The notes: generated by a model not told the origin, from the sequence alone. Positions 15,679-25,355 are shown, numbered from the stretch's first letter. The stretch is 38,772 nucleotides of DNA from Chryseobacterium polytrichastri (GCF_900142445.1 NZ_FRAV01000045.1:1-38772), one strand, 5' to 3'. Program-made: numbers and translations.

Positions 15679-18600
15679 TTATAGCGTTGCATTATATTTT
15701 TTACGATAAGCATAATAGAAAATAATCGGTAGTATGGTAAATGATAATAACATACAAATGATTAATCCACCAACGATCATAATTGCTAAAGGTTTTTGAA
15801 TTTCAGAACCCATTCCGTTGGATATTGCCGCCGGGAAAAGTCCCATTGATCCCATTAATGCAATCATAACAACCGGACGAATTCTACTTTTCACTCCTTC
15901 AGCAATCGCCATTTTAAGTGGCATTTTATTTTGTAGGTTTTCCTTCATCACACCTATTAATACAATCCCATCAATCGTTGCAACTCCAAAAAGGATGATA
16001 AAACCAATTCCTGCAGAGATTCCAAATATCGTTCCTGTAAACCATAGAGATAAAAACCCTCCAATAAATGCAAATGCCAATGTTACAGAAGAAATCAATG
16101 TGTCTTTTATGTTCCCAAAATTGAAATACAATAACATCAGAATAAGAACTAAGGAAATAGGAACTACCATTGCCAACTGTTTTGCAGCTCTTTCCTTACT
16201 TTCAAATTCACCAGCCCATGTCATTTTATTATTCTTAGGGATATTCACATCCTTTGCTACTTTTTCTTTAGCCTCAGCAATTGTACTTCCAAGATCACGC
16301 CCTTCAATATTAAATCCTACTCCAATATATCTACTATTTCCTTCTCTATAAATAAATGAAGGTCCTGTATGATAATCAATTGTTGCGATTTCTTTTAAGG
16401 GTACTTTCTTATTATCTTTTGTTGGAATCAGGATGTTTCCAATCTTTTCAGGAGTATCACGATATTGTTTTTCAAATCTTAGCATCACATCAAACATCCT
16501 TTCTTGCTCATAAAATTTTGTAGCAGCCTGGCCACCAATCGTCATTTCAATTACTGCTTGCGCGTCTGCTGTGGAAATACCATATTTAGCCATCTTAGAA
16601 TCATGAAGCTGTATTCTTAATTCAGGCAAACCGATATTTTTAAAAACATTCACATCAGAAATCCCAGGGACTTTCCTGATAGAATTGGCAACCTGATTGG
16701 CATAATTTTCAAGCTGAAAAAGGTCATTTCCAAAAATCTTAATAACCAACGGAGCTTTCACTCCCGCCACATATTCTTCTACATTATCTTGAATTGGCTG
16801 ACTAAACCCAAAATTAATTCCCGGATATTTCTCTAATGACATCCTCATTTCTTCAAGAAGGTCATTTTTAGAGATCTTTTTCTTCCACTCGTCTTCAGGT
16901 TTTAGCTGAATATTAAATTCTATATTAAAAAATCCGGTAGGATCTGTTCCGTCATTAGGACGCCCGGTTTGCGTCATGACAAACTTCACTTCATCATATT
17001 TCATTAAAATCTCCTTCATCTCTTTGGTCAACCTTACCGATTCCTCTAGGTTTACACTGTTTGGTAATGTTGCACGTACATAAATGGCGCCTTCATTAAG
17101 CTTCGGTAAAAATTCTGATCCATAGTTTGAGAATCTCCATCCACAAATAGCCAACAACACTAGAAATCCAACTATGAATCCTTTACGGAAACGGTCACTT
17201 AACGCGTAAAACTTATATATATTCACTCTAAAAAATCGAGAAATAAAGTTTTCTTTTTCCTCTATATTTTTAGTTAATAACAATTTACACATCGCAGGAA
17301 CATACGTTAAGCTTAAAATTAAAGAACCTAACAATGCATATCCTAATGTAAAGGCTAATGGAGAGAACATTTTCCCTTCTACTTTCTGGAAAGAGAAAAT
17401 AGGCATCAAGGCAACGATCAAAATTAGTAATGCAAAGAAAATATAGCTGGCTACACTCCCTGCACTCTTTTTGATAATTCCCAGTTTGGACATTTTATTG
17501 AAACGTTCCAACCCAATCTTTTTCGCTTTGAGCTCGAGGGCAACAAATACATGTTCCACGATGACGAGAGTTCCTTCCAAGAGCAATCCAAAATCAAGCG
17601 CTCCCATTGAAATCAAGTTTGCAGGCAAGCCTTGAATTTTCAACATAATGATCGCAAACAAGAATGCTAATGGAATAACAGAGGCTACAATAAATGTCGT
17701 TCTCCAGTTATACAAGAACACAAAAACAATAATAGAAACAAGAATAATACCTTCTACTAAATTTTTAGATACTGTATGAACTGTTGTATTTACCAGTTCC
17801 GTACGGTCAATAATGGGTTCAATTTTAACATCCCCGGGAAGCTCACCTGCATTAAGTTCAGCAATTCTATCTTTTATTCTTCCGATAACTTCACTTGGGT
17901 TTTCACCACGCAACATGATAACAATTCCTTCTACAACATCATCTTGTTTATTATAGCCTACATGTCCCAGTCTGGGTTTTGCAGAGACTTTAACTTCAGC
18001 AACATGTTTTACTAAAATAGGTGTAGATCCTTTTACTTCAATCTGAATATTTTCAATATCTTCTTTGCTTTCCAACAATCCAATCCCTCGGACAACATAT
18101 GCCTGGTCTCCTTTTGAAACTACATCTCCACCAACATTCACATTGCTTTTCGAGACGGCTTCATACACATCCAGCGGTGAAAGGTCATAATTGTGTAATT
18201 CTGTAGGATTAATTTTAATTTCATACGTCTTTTCTTCTCCACCAAAACTTACCACATCGGCCACTCCGGGAACAGCCAACAATTCTCTTTCTACCACCCA
18301 ATCCTGAATAGAAGTCACTTCTTTTATTGGTAATTTACTTTTAATAATATATCGGTAAATTTCTCCAGTTGCCCCCGATGGAGGCTCTATACTATAATCT
18401 GCCCCTTCAGGAAGCTTCACATTCCCGAGCCGATTGGATGCATATTGCTGGGCATAAAAATCATTAACGTGATCATCAAAAATAACCGTCACCACAGATA
18501 ATCCAAATAAAGAGATAGAACGTACCGAAGTTTTATTCGGTATCGTATTCATTTCTTTTGAAATGGGCAAGGTTACGAATTTTTCTATTTCTTCGGCACT

Positions 18601-18777
18601 TCTTCCCGGCCACTGAGTAATAACTCTTACTCTCGTATTGGTAACATCAGGAAAGGCTTCAATAGGAGTATGAATGTATGAATAGATTCCTCCAGCCAAT
18701 AAAAGAAATGTACCTAATAATACAATCAGGGAGTTTTTTAAAGAGAAAGAAACTATACTCTGAACAAATTTTCTCAT
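15679..18777 (-). CDS. CusA/CzcA-family heavy-metal efflux RND permease
   Basis: 1032 aa inner-membrane proton/metal antiporter that forms a tripartite pump with the adaptor and TolC-type genes upstream. HME-RND layout: TM1 at about 13-33, a first periplasmic domain up to about 335, TM2-6, a second periplasmic domain about 545-860, TM7-12. Family segments include TPIEAFPDVTNTRV (37-50) and GALDFGLLLEGTLVIVEH (392-409). In that TM4 motif the acidic residues needed by CzcA (D402, D408, E415) correspond to D395, E401 and E408, so the middle Asp is Glu here. The metal specificity cannot be fixed from sequence. Its ATG overlaps the adaptor's stop (TAATG), indicating translational coupling. Confidence 0.93.
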   Translation of the reverse strand: MRKFVQSIVSFSLKNSLIVLLGTFLLLAGGIYSYIHTPIEAFPDVTNTRVRVITQWPGRSAEEIEKFVTLPISKEMNTIPNKTSVRSISLFGLSVVTVIFDDHVNDFYAQQYASNRLGNVKLPEGADYSIEPPSGATGEIYRYIIKSKLPIKEVTSIQDWVVERELLAVPGVADVVSFGGEEKTYEIKINPTELHNYDLSPLDVYEAVSKSNVNVGGDVVSKGDQAYVVRGIGLLESKEDIENIQIEVKGSTPILVKHVAEVKVSAKPRLGHVGYNKQDDVVEGIVIMLRGENPSEVIGRIKDRIAELNAGELPGDVKIEPIIDRTELVNTTVHTVSKNLVEGIILVSIIVFVFLYNWRTTFIVASVIPLAFLFAIIMLKIQGLPANLISMGALDFGLLLEGTLVIVEHVFVALELKAKKIGLERFNKMSKLGIIKKSAGSVASYIFFALLILIVALMPIFSFQKVEGKMFSPLAFTLGYALLGSLILSLTYVPAMCKLLLTKNIEEKENFISRFFRVNIYKFYALSDRFRKGFIVGFLVLLAICGWRFSNYGSEFLPKLNEGAIYVRATLPNSVNLEESVRLTKEMKEILMKYDEVKFVMTQTGRPNDGTDPTGFFNIEFNIQLKPEDEWKKKISKNDLLEEMRMSLEKYPGINFGFSQPIQDNVEEYVAGVKAPLVIKIFGNDLFQLENYANQVANSIRKVPGISDVNVFKNIGLPELRIQLHDSKMAKYGISTADAQAVIEMTIGGQAATKFYEQERMFDVMLRFEKQYRDTPEKIGNILIPTKDNKKVPLKEIATIDYHTGPSFIYREGNSRYIGVGFNIEGRDLGSTIAEAKEKVAKDVNIPKNNKMTWAGEFESKERAAKQLAMVVPISLVLILMLLYFNFGNIKDTLISSVTLAFAFIGGFLSLWFTGTIFGISAGIGFIILFGVATIDGIVLIGVMKENLQNKMPLKMAIAEGVKSRIRPVVMIALMGSMGLFPAAISNGMGSEIQKPLAIMIVGGLIICMLLSFTILPIIFYYAYRKKYNATL

Positions 18778-19892
18778 TATTTCTTAGAATTATTGGATTG
18801 GTTTTTCAAGTTCTCATAAATCAGTAACCCGTTTGAAGCAATGATCTTTTCTCCTGCCTTTAGTTCTCCTTCTACATAGATATGCTGGCTGTTTGCCGCA
18901 ATTTCGGTAACTGCTCTTACCTCCAACGCACAATCTTTTTTATAAACAATTACATAACTTTGATTATTGTCAAAAACCAGTGCTTTAGCAGGAATCGCTA
19001 AGGCCGTTCTATTTTGGGAATTGATAGGCAATACAATATCTGCAGACATACCAGGTCTCAACTTCATATTATTATCCATAATAATTTTAGCTTTCAGTAC
19101 TCTTTCATTTTCATTAAACACCTGTGAAATTGTATTAATTTTTCCTGAAAAATTCTCATCAGGATAAGCCAGCGTTTTTACCACCGCAGGCTGATTAACA
19201 TAAACCTGTCTCATATTGGTTGCATAAACATTTGCCATTACCCAAACTTTATCCAAATTCGAAATTGTAAAAAGTTCTCCACTACCTGCTGTTACAGGCA
19301 TTCCATTAGAAATGTTTTTTGAGATAACATATCCATCAGCCGGAGATTTAATTTGAATAAAACTGCTCCCCGCTGAATACAGCTGCATGTTTTTACTCGT
19401 TTTGGAAATATTGGATTGCAAAATTTCAACTTCAGATTTTGCTTCCTGCAAATCTTTCTGAGAAGCAATATCATCCTTATACATAGATTCTACAGAAGAC
19501 AGCTTTCTTTTTGCAACTGCCAATTGCGCCTGTAATGTTTTAGTATTATCCTGCATCTCATTCACAGAAACACTTTTTACAGTAGCCAAAACCTGCCCTT
19601 TTTTCACATAATTACCTAAAGAGAAATAGGTTTCTGTAACCACTCCGTCCACAAGGCTTACAAAAGGAACGGTCTTATCAGAATTACTTTCCACTTCTCC
19701 GGTAAGGGTAATGCTTTCTTCTACAGGAAGCCTTTCTACCAGAACCAATTTCAGATCTTTTTTAAGTTCTTTACTGATACAGTAATTTTGGTTACTAGGT
19801 TCTTCATTCTTCTTTTTATCAGTACATCCTGTAAAAGCCAACATTACCAAAAAGCCAGCTGCTACAATATATTTAGTTGTATTATTTTCCAT
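18777..19892 (-). CDS. RND efflux periplasmic adaptor lipoprotein (membrane fusion protein)
   Basis: 371 aa. The N terminus has a signal sequence with lipobox AFTGC (Cys23), so it is lipid-anchored in the periplasm. A barrel/lipoyl half (FVSLVDGVVTETYFSLGNYV-KKGQVLATV, about residues 74-110) is followed by a coiled-coil hairpin (about 115-155), the second lipoyl half (IKSPADGYVISKNISNGMPV, 168-187) and beta-barrel segments. It links the RND pump to the TolC-type channel. No His-rich metal-binding N-terminal domain is present. It lies between the channel gene (2-nt gap) and the pump gene (1-nt overlap). Confidence 0.9.
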   Translation of the reverse strand: MENNTTKYIVAAGFLVMLAFTGCTDKKKNEEPSNQNYCISKELKKDLKLVLVERLPVEESITLTGEVESNSDKTVPFVSLVDGVVTETYFSLGNYVKKGQVLATVKSVSVNEMQDNTKTLQAQLAVAKRKLSSVESMYKDDIASQKDLQEAKSEVEILQSNISKTSKNMQLYSAGSSFIQIKSPADGYVISKNISNGMPVTAGSGELFTISNLDKVWVMANVYATNMRQVYVNQPAVVKTLAYPDENFSGKINTISQVFNENERVLKAKIIMDNNMKLRPGMSADIVLPINSQNRTALAIPAKALVFDNNQSYVIVYKKDCALEVRAVTEIAANSQHIYVEGELKAGEKIIASNGLLIYENLKNQSNNSKK

Positions 19893-19894
19893 AT

Positions 19895-21169
19895 TTATAA
19901 ATCTTGTCCCACAACATATTGCAGGTTTTCGTAATATTGATTAAGTTCTTTTTTGGTATCAAGGATGATCATTTTATTGCCTATATAAGTATCCAGAAAA
20001 TCCATGTATTCTAACATACTGATGTTTCGAAGTCTAAAGTTTTTTTCATGACTCGTGAGCATTCCATCTAAAGCAGTTTCATACGAATCATCGATTTCAT
20101 GAAAAATTTCTTCGGTTTTGGTATAATTTTGAAAAACCGCAACAATTTCATTTTCTGATTTCAGAACATTCTTACGGGTTTCATATCCGGATTTGGTAAT
20201 TTCTAATTTAGCTTCTTGAATGTTTCCTTTATTTCTGTCAAAAATGGGAAGATCAAAGGAAACCCCTAGCCCAACGAAATCTTTCATGATATTTCCACCA
20301 CGGTCGTATCCTATAGACACTGCAATATCTGGGGTCCTCAATGCATTTTGTAATTCCAGATTTTTCTGGGCCGACTTTTCTTTATTTTTTGCAATTAAAA
20401 TATCCGGACGGTTTTCTTTAGCCGCTTCCAGCCACTTTGGTAGCTCCAATTCTGAAAGTTCTTTTTCAGGAGCATGCAGTTCATCAGAAATAACAATATA
20501 GGATTTGGCAGGAATAATCAATAATGCTTTTAGCTCTGTCTGTTGCTCTACAATGTCTTGCTGTAATGAAATCAGTTTTTTCTTAAATTCAATTTCCTGG
20601 GCTTTCAATCGAATATATTCCGACTTACTGATATTTCCCTGCTGTAATTGATTTTGATAAGATTTCGTTAATTTCACAATAGAAGAAATCTGATTTTTAT
20701 ACAATTTCTGCTGTTCCTGATTGTATAAAATTTCAGTAATGGTATTTCTCAGAAGTTTTTTAAGTTCACGCAATACTTCCTGCAGCTCATACTTTTCTCC
20801 ATCTACTTCAATTTTCTGAAGTTCAATATTCTTTCTCCTTTTTCCTGCGGTCTGTATTACCTGTTCAATTTCAGCAGAAACCTGAGTATTCTTTCCCCAA
20901 TTACCTATTAAGGCTGGCTGCTCCTCAATATCATAAGTCCTCCATAAGTTAATTTCATTAACGGTAAGTTTAGGATTAGGCCAAAACTTAGCCTGAACAA
21001 CACGAGCTTCCGCCTGGGAAATCTCTAGCTTCTGGGTAATTAGATCTAGATTGCGGGTAAGAAAAATCGATTCAGCTTCTTGTCTTCCAATTTTCAGAGT
21101 ATCTGAAGTTTGCGCAGAAAAGAAACCAAAAAGATGAACGTACAATAATGTTAAAATAATCTTCTTCAA
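19895..21169 (-). CDS. TolC-family outer membrane efflux channel
   Basis: 424 aa. Signal peptide MKKIILTLLYVHLFGFFSAQ is followed by two tandem outer-membrane-efflux repeats rich in long helices (for example AEARVVQAKFWPNPKLTVNE at about residues 51-70 and the second copy around NALRTPDIAVSIGYDRGG). Three such protomers would make the outer-membrane exit duct of the metal pump. First structural gene of the pump operon; 93 nt separate it from the sensor kinase gene, with a possible promoter box TAGCTTTG in that gap. Confidence 0.9.
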   Translation of the reverse strand: MKKIILTLLYVHLFGFFSAQTSDTLKIGRQEAESIFLTRNLDLITQKLEISQAEARVVQAKFWPNPKLTVNEINLWRTYDIEEQPALIGNWGKNTQVSAEIEQVIQTAGKRRKNIELQKIEVDGEKYELQEVLRELKKLLRNTITEILYNQEQQKLYKNQISSIVKLTKSYQNQLQQGNISKSEYIRLKAQEIEFKKKLISLQQDIVEQQTELKALLIIPAKSYIVISDELHAPEKELSELELPKWLEAAKENRPDILIAKNKEKSAQKNLELQNALRTPDIAVSIGYDRGGNIMKDFVGLGVSFDLPIFDRNKGNIQEAKLEITKSGYETRKNVLKSENEIVAVFQNYTKTEEIFHEIDDSYETALDGMLTSHEKNFRLRNISMLEYMDFLDTYIGNKMIILDTKKELNQYYENLQYVVGQDL

Positions 21170-21188
21170 AGTCTCATATTTAAGACTA

Positions 21189-21196
21189 CAAAGCTA
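21189..21196 (-). promoter_or_regulatory. -7 promoter box before the TolC/adaptor/pump genes
   Basis: Minus-strand TAGCTTTG matches TAnnTTTG and ends 20 nt before the TolC-family ATG. A TTTG lies upstream at 21221-21224, but the 24-nt spacing is longer than usual. The gap also has two copies of ATTAGA (plus strand, 21251 and 21262) spaced 11 bp, one helical turn, which could be a response-regulator site. Confidence 0.35.
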
Positions 21197-21262
21197 TTTT
21201 CCGTACATTAAAGCTAATTTCAAATAGAATTAAGATTCAGTTAAACCAACATTAGAGTTTGA

Positions 21263-22636
21263 TTAGAACTTTTCGGATACGTCGGGAAATATAAGTAAAA
21301 CTGTAGTTCCTTTACCAACCTCCGAACTTATTTTCATCACAATATAATGATGATCAAAAATGCTTTTAGATAAGGACAGTCCGATCCCGCTTCCTTTTAC
21401 ATGATCCACGTTTTTACCTCTGTAAAAAGTTTCTGTAATCTTATCCAGATCATCTGTATGAATACCTTTTCCTTGATCTGTAATTTCAATCTGTAAATGC
21501 TTATTTTCTTCCAGCATCGTAACCGAAATAGAATGATTAGGTCCAGAATATTTTATCGCATTTTCTACAATATTATATAATGCCAGATACAGCAAAGTTT
21601 CATTTCCAGGAAATTCTAATAAAGCTGGATTTGCAACTTTTAGATTAATGGTAATAGAAATATTATTTTCCTGAGCTTTAGAATTTAATTTTTCGTGTAT
21701 CTTCCAGATAAGTTCATCAATGCGTATTTGTTTATGAGATTTTTCAAGCTTAGTGAGCCCAGACATGAGCAAGAGATTATTAAGGATATTTTCAATCTCA
21801 TATACATTTTCCAACGACTCTTGAACTACCTCCTGATATTCTTCCGGAGTTCTGTCTTTCTGAGCAAACACTTCTAAGTTTCCGGAAATTGCAGCCAAAG
21901 GAGTTTTGAACTCATGAGAAACATAGTTGATGAAATTCTGCTGCAACAAGATACTTTCAGAAATTCTGCCAAATAATTTATTGTATGACTTAATCAATTC
22001 TTCAAGTTCATCATGTGTATTGGTAGAGGTAATTGCCTGAGAGATGTCGTTATATTCTACATTATTAATTCGTTCAACAATATTAGAAATAGGTTTATAA
22101 ATTATTTTAGAAAGATACCTGCTTAGAAAATAAATAGCTAATAAACCCATTATCAAAACGGCTAACATAATAACGGAAAGCCTGATCATCTGCGAATTAA
22201 AAGAATCACTAGAAGACTTAGCAAAAACCACAAAATCTCCCTGATTATCCGGATAAAAAATCCCGGAATAAAAATTATTCCCAGACATAAACTGCACACT
22301 TTTATTATTCCTGGCTACGTTTAAGTGATGCAGTTTAATATTTTTGTCGCCTAAATTCTGTCCAAAAGTTACCTGATTCCTTTGGTCATAAATGGCTACC
22401 TGTTTGTTTTCAATAAGATGATTGTATTCTTTTTTTATCTGAGCGTGTCTATTTTTCGGTAGTTCATCTTTTTCAAGATAATAGATTGCAGAAATAAGGG
22501 CTGTATTCCTTAGTTTTTCGAAATAGAAGAATTTTGTACTGTCATAATAAGCAAAAAATATTACCACAAAAGTGATAATAGAAACAATACCAAACGAAAG
22601 GCTGGAAATTAATGTAAATCTATTCCTTAAAGTCAT
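21263..22636 (-). CDS. Sensor histidine kinase of the metal-efflux locus
   Basis: 457 aa. TM1 (about residues 11-30), a periplasmic sensing region (about 31-150), TM2 (about 152-172), a HAMP linker (174-228), HisKA with phospho-acceptor His241 in VSHEFKTPLA, and HATPase: N box NIVEN (355-359), G1 DQGKG (387-391), F box, and G2 GSGIGLSLSK (415-424). Its partner is the response regulator 2 nt upstream. Position beside the CusA/CzcA genes suggests it senses periplasmic metal or envelope stress, as CusS and CzcS do; the signal itself is not visible. Confidence 0.92.
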   Translation of the reverse strand: MTLRNRFTLISSLSFGIVSIITFVVIFFAYYDSTKFFYFEKLRNTALISAIYYLEKDELPKNRHAQIKKEYNHLIENKQVAIYDQRNQVTFGQNLGDKNIKLHHLNVARNNKSVQFMSGNNFYSGIFYPDNQGDFVVFAKSSSDSFNSQMIRLSVIMLAVLIMGLLAIYFLSRYLSKIIYKPISNIVERINNVEYNDISQAITSTNTHDELEELIKSYNKLFGRISESILLQQNFINYVSHEFKTPLAAISGNLEVFAQKDRTPEEYQEVVQESLENVYEIENILNNLLLMSGLTKLEKSHKQIRIDELIWKIHEKLNSKAQENNISITINLKVANPALLEFPGNETLLYLALYNIVENAIKYSGPNHSISVTMLEENKHLQIEITDQGKGIHTDDLDKITETFYRGKNVDHVKGSGIGLSLSKSIFDHHYIVMKISSEVGKGTTVLLIFPDVSEKF

Positions 22637-22638
22637 TG

Positions 22639-23313
22639 TTAATCTTTAATCAAATACCCTGTTCCTTTTATCGTATGAATAATTTTTTTTTCCGTTTCAT
22701 CAATTTTGTTGCGGACATAAGAAATATAAACATCTACAACATTGGTTGTATTATCAAAACTAATTCCCCACACATTATGAAGAATCTGTGTCCTACTCAA
22801 TACTTTGTTTTTATTTTCCATCAGGAAAGTCAGAAGCTTATATTCTGTAGGAGAAAGCTCAATTTCTTTTTCTTTCTGAATCACTTTATGAAGATCTGTA
22901 TCTATCGTCAACGTTCCGCATGACAAAAACTGATTATCTTCCTGATAGCTTAATCTGTTTCTTCTTGTCAATGCTTTTATTCTGGATATCAGCTCTTCAA
23001 AATGAAAAGGTTTAGATAAATAATCATCTGCTCCCAAATCAAGCATTTTTATTTTATCATCAGGGCTGTTCAAAGCACTCAAAACCAGAATTGGTGTATA
23101 ATTCTTTCTAAATCTAATCATTTGGGTTAGCTGCATTCCGTCTAATCCCGGTAGCATAATATCCATTAAAATAATATCGAAATCGTAGGAACCTATTACA
23201 TCACGTGCTTTCTCTCCAGAATCAGCAAGAACCATCTGATGGCCGGCCTCATGTAGACCTTTTACAAGAAATTTACTGATCCTTTCATCGTCTTCTACTA
23301 ACAAAATATTCAT
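22639..23313 (-). CDS. OmpR/PhoB-family response regulator
   Basis: 224 aa. The receiver domain has the acidic pocket (EDD at 7-9), phospho-acceptor Asp51 in ILMDIMLPGLDG, Ser79 and Lys101 (YLSKPFHF). The C-terminal winged helix (about 130-224) includes ELSPTEYKLLTFLMEN, VLSRTQILHNVWG and VDVYISYVRNKID. It is phosphorylated by the kinase encoded 2 nt downstream, and probably drives transcription of the efflux genes. It diverges from rmuC across a 146-nt intergenic region. Confidence 0.93.
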   Translation of the reverse strand: MNILLVEDDERISKFLVKGLHEAGHQMVLADSGEKARDVIGSYDFDIILMDIMLPGLDGMQLTQMIRFRKNYTPILVLSALNSPDDKIKMLDLGADDYLSKPFHFEELISRIKALTRRNRLSYQEDNQFLSCGTLTIDTDLHKVIQKEKEIELSPTEYKLLTFLMENKNKVLSRTQILHNVWGISFDNTTNVVDVYISYVRNKIDETEKKIIHTIKGTGYLIKD

Positions 23314-23447
23314 ATGCCCTGAAATTTCCTATAAATATAAGGATTCAAAAAAACAACTCTGTGTGAAATAGGACAGATGAATCTATTTTAATAAAATCTT
23401 AAGCCATGAATACGGGAAAACACAATTTTTACACCGCCTTTTTTTCA

Positions 23448-23455
23448 TAATTTTG
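23448..23455 (+). promoter_or_regulatory. -7 promoter box of rmuC (TAATTTTG)
   Basis: TAATTTTG fits TAnnTTTG and ends only 5 nt before the ATG at 23460, so transcription probably begins at or next to the start codon (leaderless or nearly so). Confidence 0.45.
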
Positions 23456-23459
23456 TAAT

Positions 23460-24968
23460 ATGGAGATGACTTATTTAATTATTGGATTTATTGCCGGGGG
23501 AATTCTTGGAGCAGTAATTTTATATTTTGCATTGAAATCATCAATGGTTTCAAGACGTTCTTATGATGAGCTGAACAACTTACAGATTAAAAACAATTCG
23601 GATCTGGAAAATTCTATACTTAAGATTCAGGAATTAATGCTTACCATCAATAAAGAAAAAGAACAAAACCAATTGCAAGCAGATCTATTAAATGATCAAA
23701 AGAATGAGCTTGCAAAAGTCTCGGCAGAATATTCATCTTTACATTCGCAGTTTTTAGAGCATAAAGAAATTAACATAAAACTAACTGGGCAAATTGAACG
23801 TTTGATTACAGAAAAACAAATTATTTTTGCTAAAAATGCTGAACTTTCTGCTATTAATGAGAGTATGCAAAAATCTCTTGAAACTCAAAAAGGAGAAATC
23901 ACTAAAATTCAGGAAGAATCAAAATTACAGTTTGAAAACTTAGCGAATAAAATTTTAGAAGAGAAAACAGAAAAGTTTACCACACTTAATCAAAACAATC
24001 TTAAATCAATCTTAGAACCTTTTCAAGAGAAAATCGCTGATCTTAAAAACAGAGTAAATGAAGCTTATGAAAAGGAAAATAAAGAACGTTTTTCTCTTGC
24101 CGAAAAAGTAAAAGAGCTTGCAGAACTTAATCAACAGATTTCTGAAGATGCCAAGAAACTAACCCGAGCATTGAAAGGTGAAAGCAAAACCCAAGGAAAC
24201 TGGGGCGAGATGATCCTTGAAAGTATTCTTGAAAAATCTGGCTTAGTAAAAGGACGGGAATATTTTCTTGAGCATGAACTTCGTGACGAAGACAATAAAG
24301 CGTTATTCTCAGAATTTTCAGGAAAAAAAATGCGCCCCGATGCAGTTATAAAATATCCGGATGAAAGAAACGTCATCATAGATTCTAAAGTATCTCTAAC
24401 TGCTTTTACAGAATTAGTAGATGAAACAGATCAGGATATTTATGCTATTAAACTGAATCAACATTTATCTTCTATAAAAACTCACATTACACAATTAAGC
24501 CAAAAAGCATATGATGATTACGGGAAATCTCTAGATTTTGTGATGATGTTTATACCAAGCGAACCTGCTTATATTGCAGCTATGCAGGCAGATCAAAATC
24601 TTTGGAACTACGCCTATGAAAGAAGGGTTCTATTATTGAATCCGAGCAATCTAATTACTTCATTAAAATTAATAGCAGACCTCTGGAAACGTGAATATCA
24701 AAATAGGAATTCCATGGAAATCGCAGAAAGAGGAGCTAAGTTGTATGATAAGTTTGTAGGTTTTGTAGATAATCTTGAAAAAGTTGGAAAAAATCTGGAC
24801 CAAGCAAAAAATGTTTATAACGATGCTTACAAACAACTTTCTACAGGAAATGATAATCTGATTATCCAAACTCAGAAACTAAAATCTTTAGGAATAAAAA
24901 ATAAAAAAGATCTTCCACAGAGTTTAATAGATAACTCACAAAATACATTAGATATTTTCAATGAATAA
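23460..24968 (+). CDS. rmuC: DNA recombination protein RmuC
   Basis: 502 aa. N-terminal membrane anchor (about residues 4-24), a long coiled coil (about 40-210), then the RmuC domain (about 220-480) with KGESKTQGNWGEMILESILE, the nuclease-like core RPDAVIKYP...NVIIDSKVSL (a D-x-K signature of the PD-(D/E)XK fold) and FVMMFIPSEPAYIAA. RmuC limits inversions at short inverted repeats in E. coli and acts in anti-phage settings in some species. A second ATG lies two codons in (23466); the first is kept, but the promoter box is so close that either may be used. Monocistronic. Confidence 0.92.
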   Translation: MEMTYLIIGFIAGGILGAVILYFALKSSMVSRRSYDELNNLQIKNNSDLENSILKIQELMLTINKEKEQNQLQADLLNDQKNELAKVSAEYSSLHSQFLEHKEINIKLTGQIERLITEKQIIFAKNAELSAINESMQKSLETQKGEITKIQEESKLQFENLANKILEEKTEKFTTLNQNNLKSILEPFQEKIADLKNRVNEAYEKENKERFSLAEKVKELAELNQQISEDAKKLTRALKGESKTQGNWGEMILESILEKSGLVKGREYFLEHELRDEDNKALFSEFSGKKMRPDAVIKYPDERNVIIDSKVSLTAFTELVDETDQDIYAIKLNQHLSSIKTHITQLSQKAYDDYGKSLDFVMMFIPSEPAYIAAMQADQNLWNYAYERRVLLLNPSNLITSLKLIADLWKREYQNRNSMEIAERGAKLYDKFVGFVDNLEKVGKNLDQAKNVYNDAYKQLSTGNDNLIIQTQKLKSLGIKNKKDLPQSLIDNSQNTLDIFNE

Positions 24969-25027
24969 GCGTTTATTGGTTTCACACAGACTTTTAAGCC
25001 TTCTCTAGTTTATAATAAACTTTATAG

Positions 25028-25178
25028 ATTTTCCGTTTTCAACTTTCAAGAAATATTTACTTCAGTGATTTGATTGCCTGAAACTTTCAACCGAGTCTTT
25101 AAGCAATTTGAGGGTATTACACCAAGTCAATATATGACTGATATAACAAATAAGGATATATCAGCAATAGACGAATGA
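25028..25178 (+). pseudogene. Frameshifted C-terminal remnant of an AraC-family regulator
   Basis: Frame 25080-25178 reads ETFNRVFKQFEGITPSQYMT, then DITNKDISAIDE-stop; 'FNRVFK-F-GITPSQY' is the second-helix signature of AraC/XylS DNA-binding domains. Just upstream a different frame (25028-25078) reads ...NIYFSDLIA, and 'dIAfe' normally directly precedes this part, so a one-base shift near 25077 and earlier loss of the N-terminal half are the simplest reading. A stop (TAG, 25025-25027) and no start codon precede it. Not functional. Confidence 0.6.
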
Positions 25179-25347
25179 AATATATTATCATCTACTCTAT
25201 TACATTCTTTAGTTATCATTTCCAAAATTTTACTTCTTAAAAAAGATTTCGATTATAATTTATTCTAAAAGAAAAAATAACATTCCATTTTAGTTCATCA
25301 AACAATATTTTCATAAAAACCAAAGAAGCTCAATCATAAATTTTGCA
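25179..25347. other. Intergenic region with no gene seen
   Basis: About 170 nt of AT-rich sequence between the AraC remnant and the methyltransferase promoter; no coding frame, repeat or strong hairpin was recognised. Confidence 0.5.
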
Positions 25348-25355
25348 TAATTTTG
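25348..25355 (+). promoter_or_regulatory. -7 promoter box of the SpoU methyltransferase gene (TAATTTTG)
   Basis: TAATTTTG ends exactly 5 nt before the ATG at 25360, as in rmuC, again implying a leaderless or nearly leaderless transcript. A similar but imperfect copy (TAAATTTTG) lies at 25337-25345. Confidence 0.45.

Noticed and set aside
15818..16351. 177-codon plus-strand frame opposite the RND pump gene
   Set aside because: Antisense shadow; the minus-strand pump is full length and conserved.
22636..22923. Plus-strand frame opposite the response regulator gene
   Set aside because: Phe/Asn-rich shadow of the winged-helix coding region; no start context.
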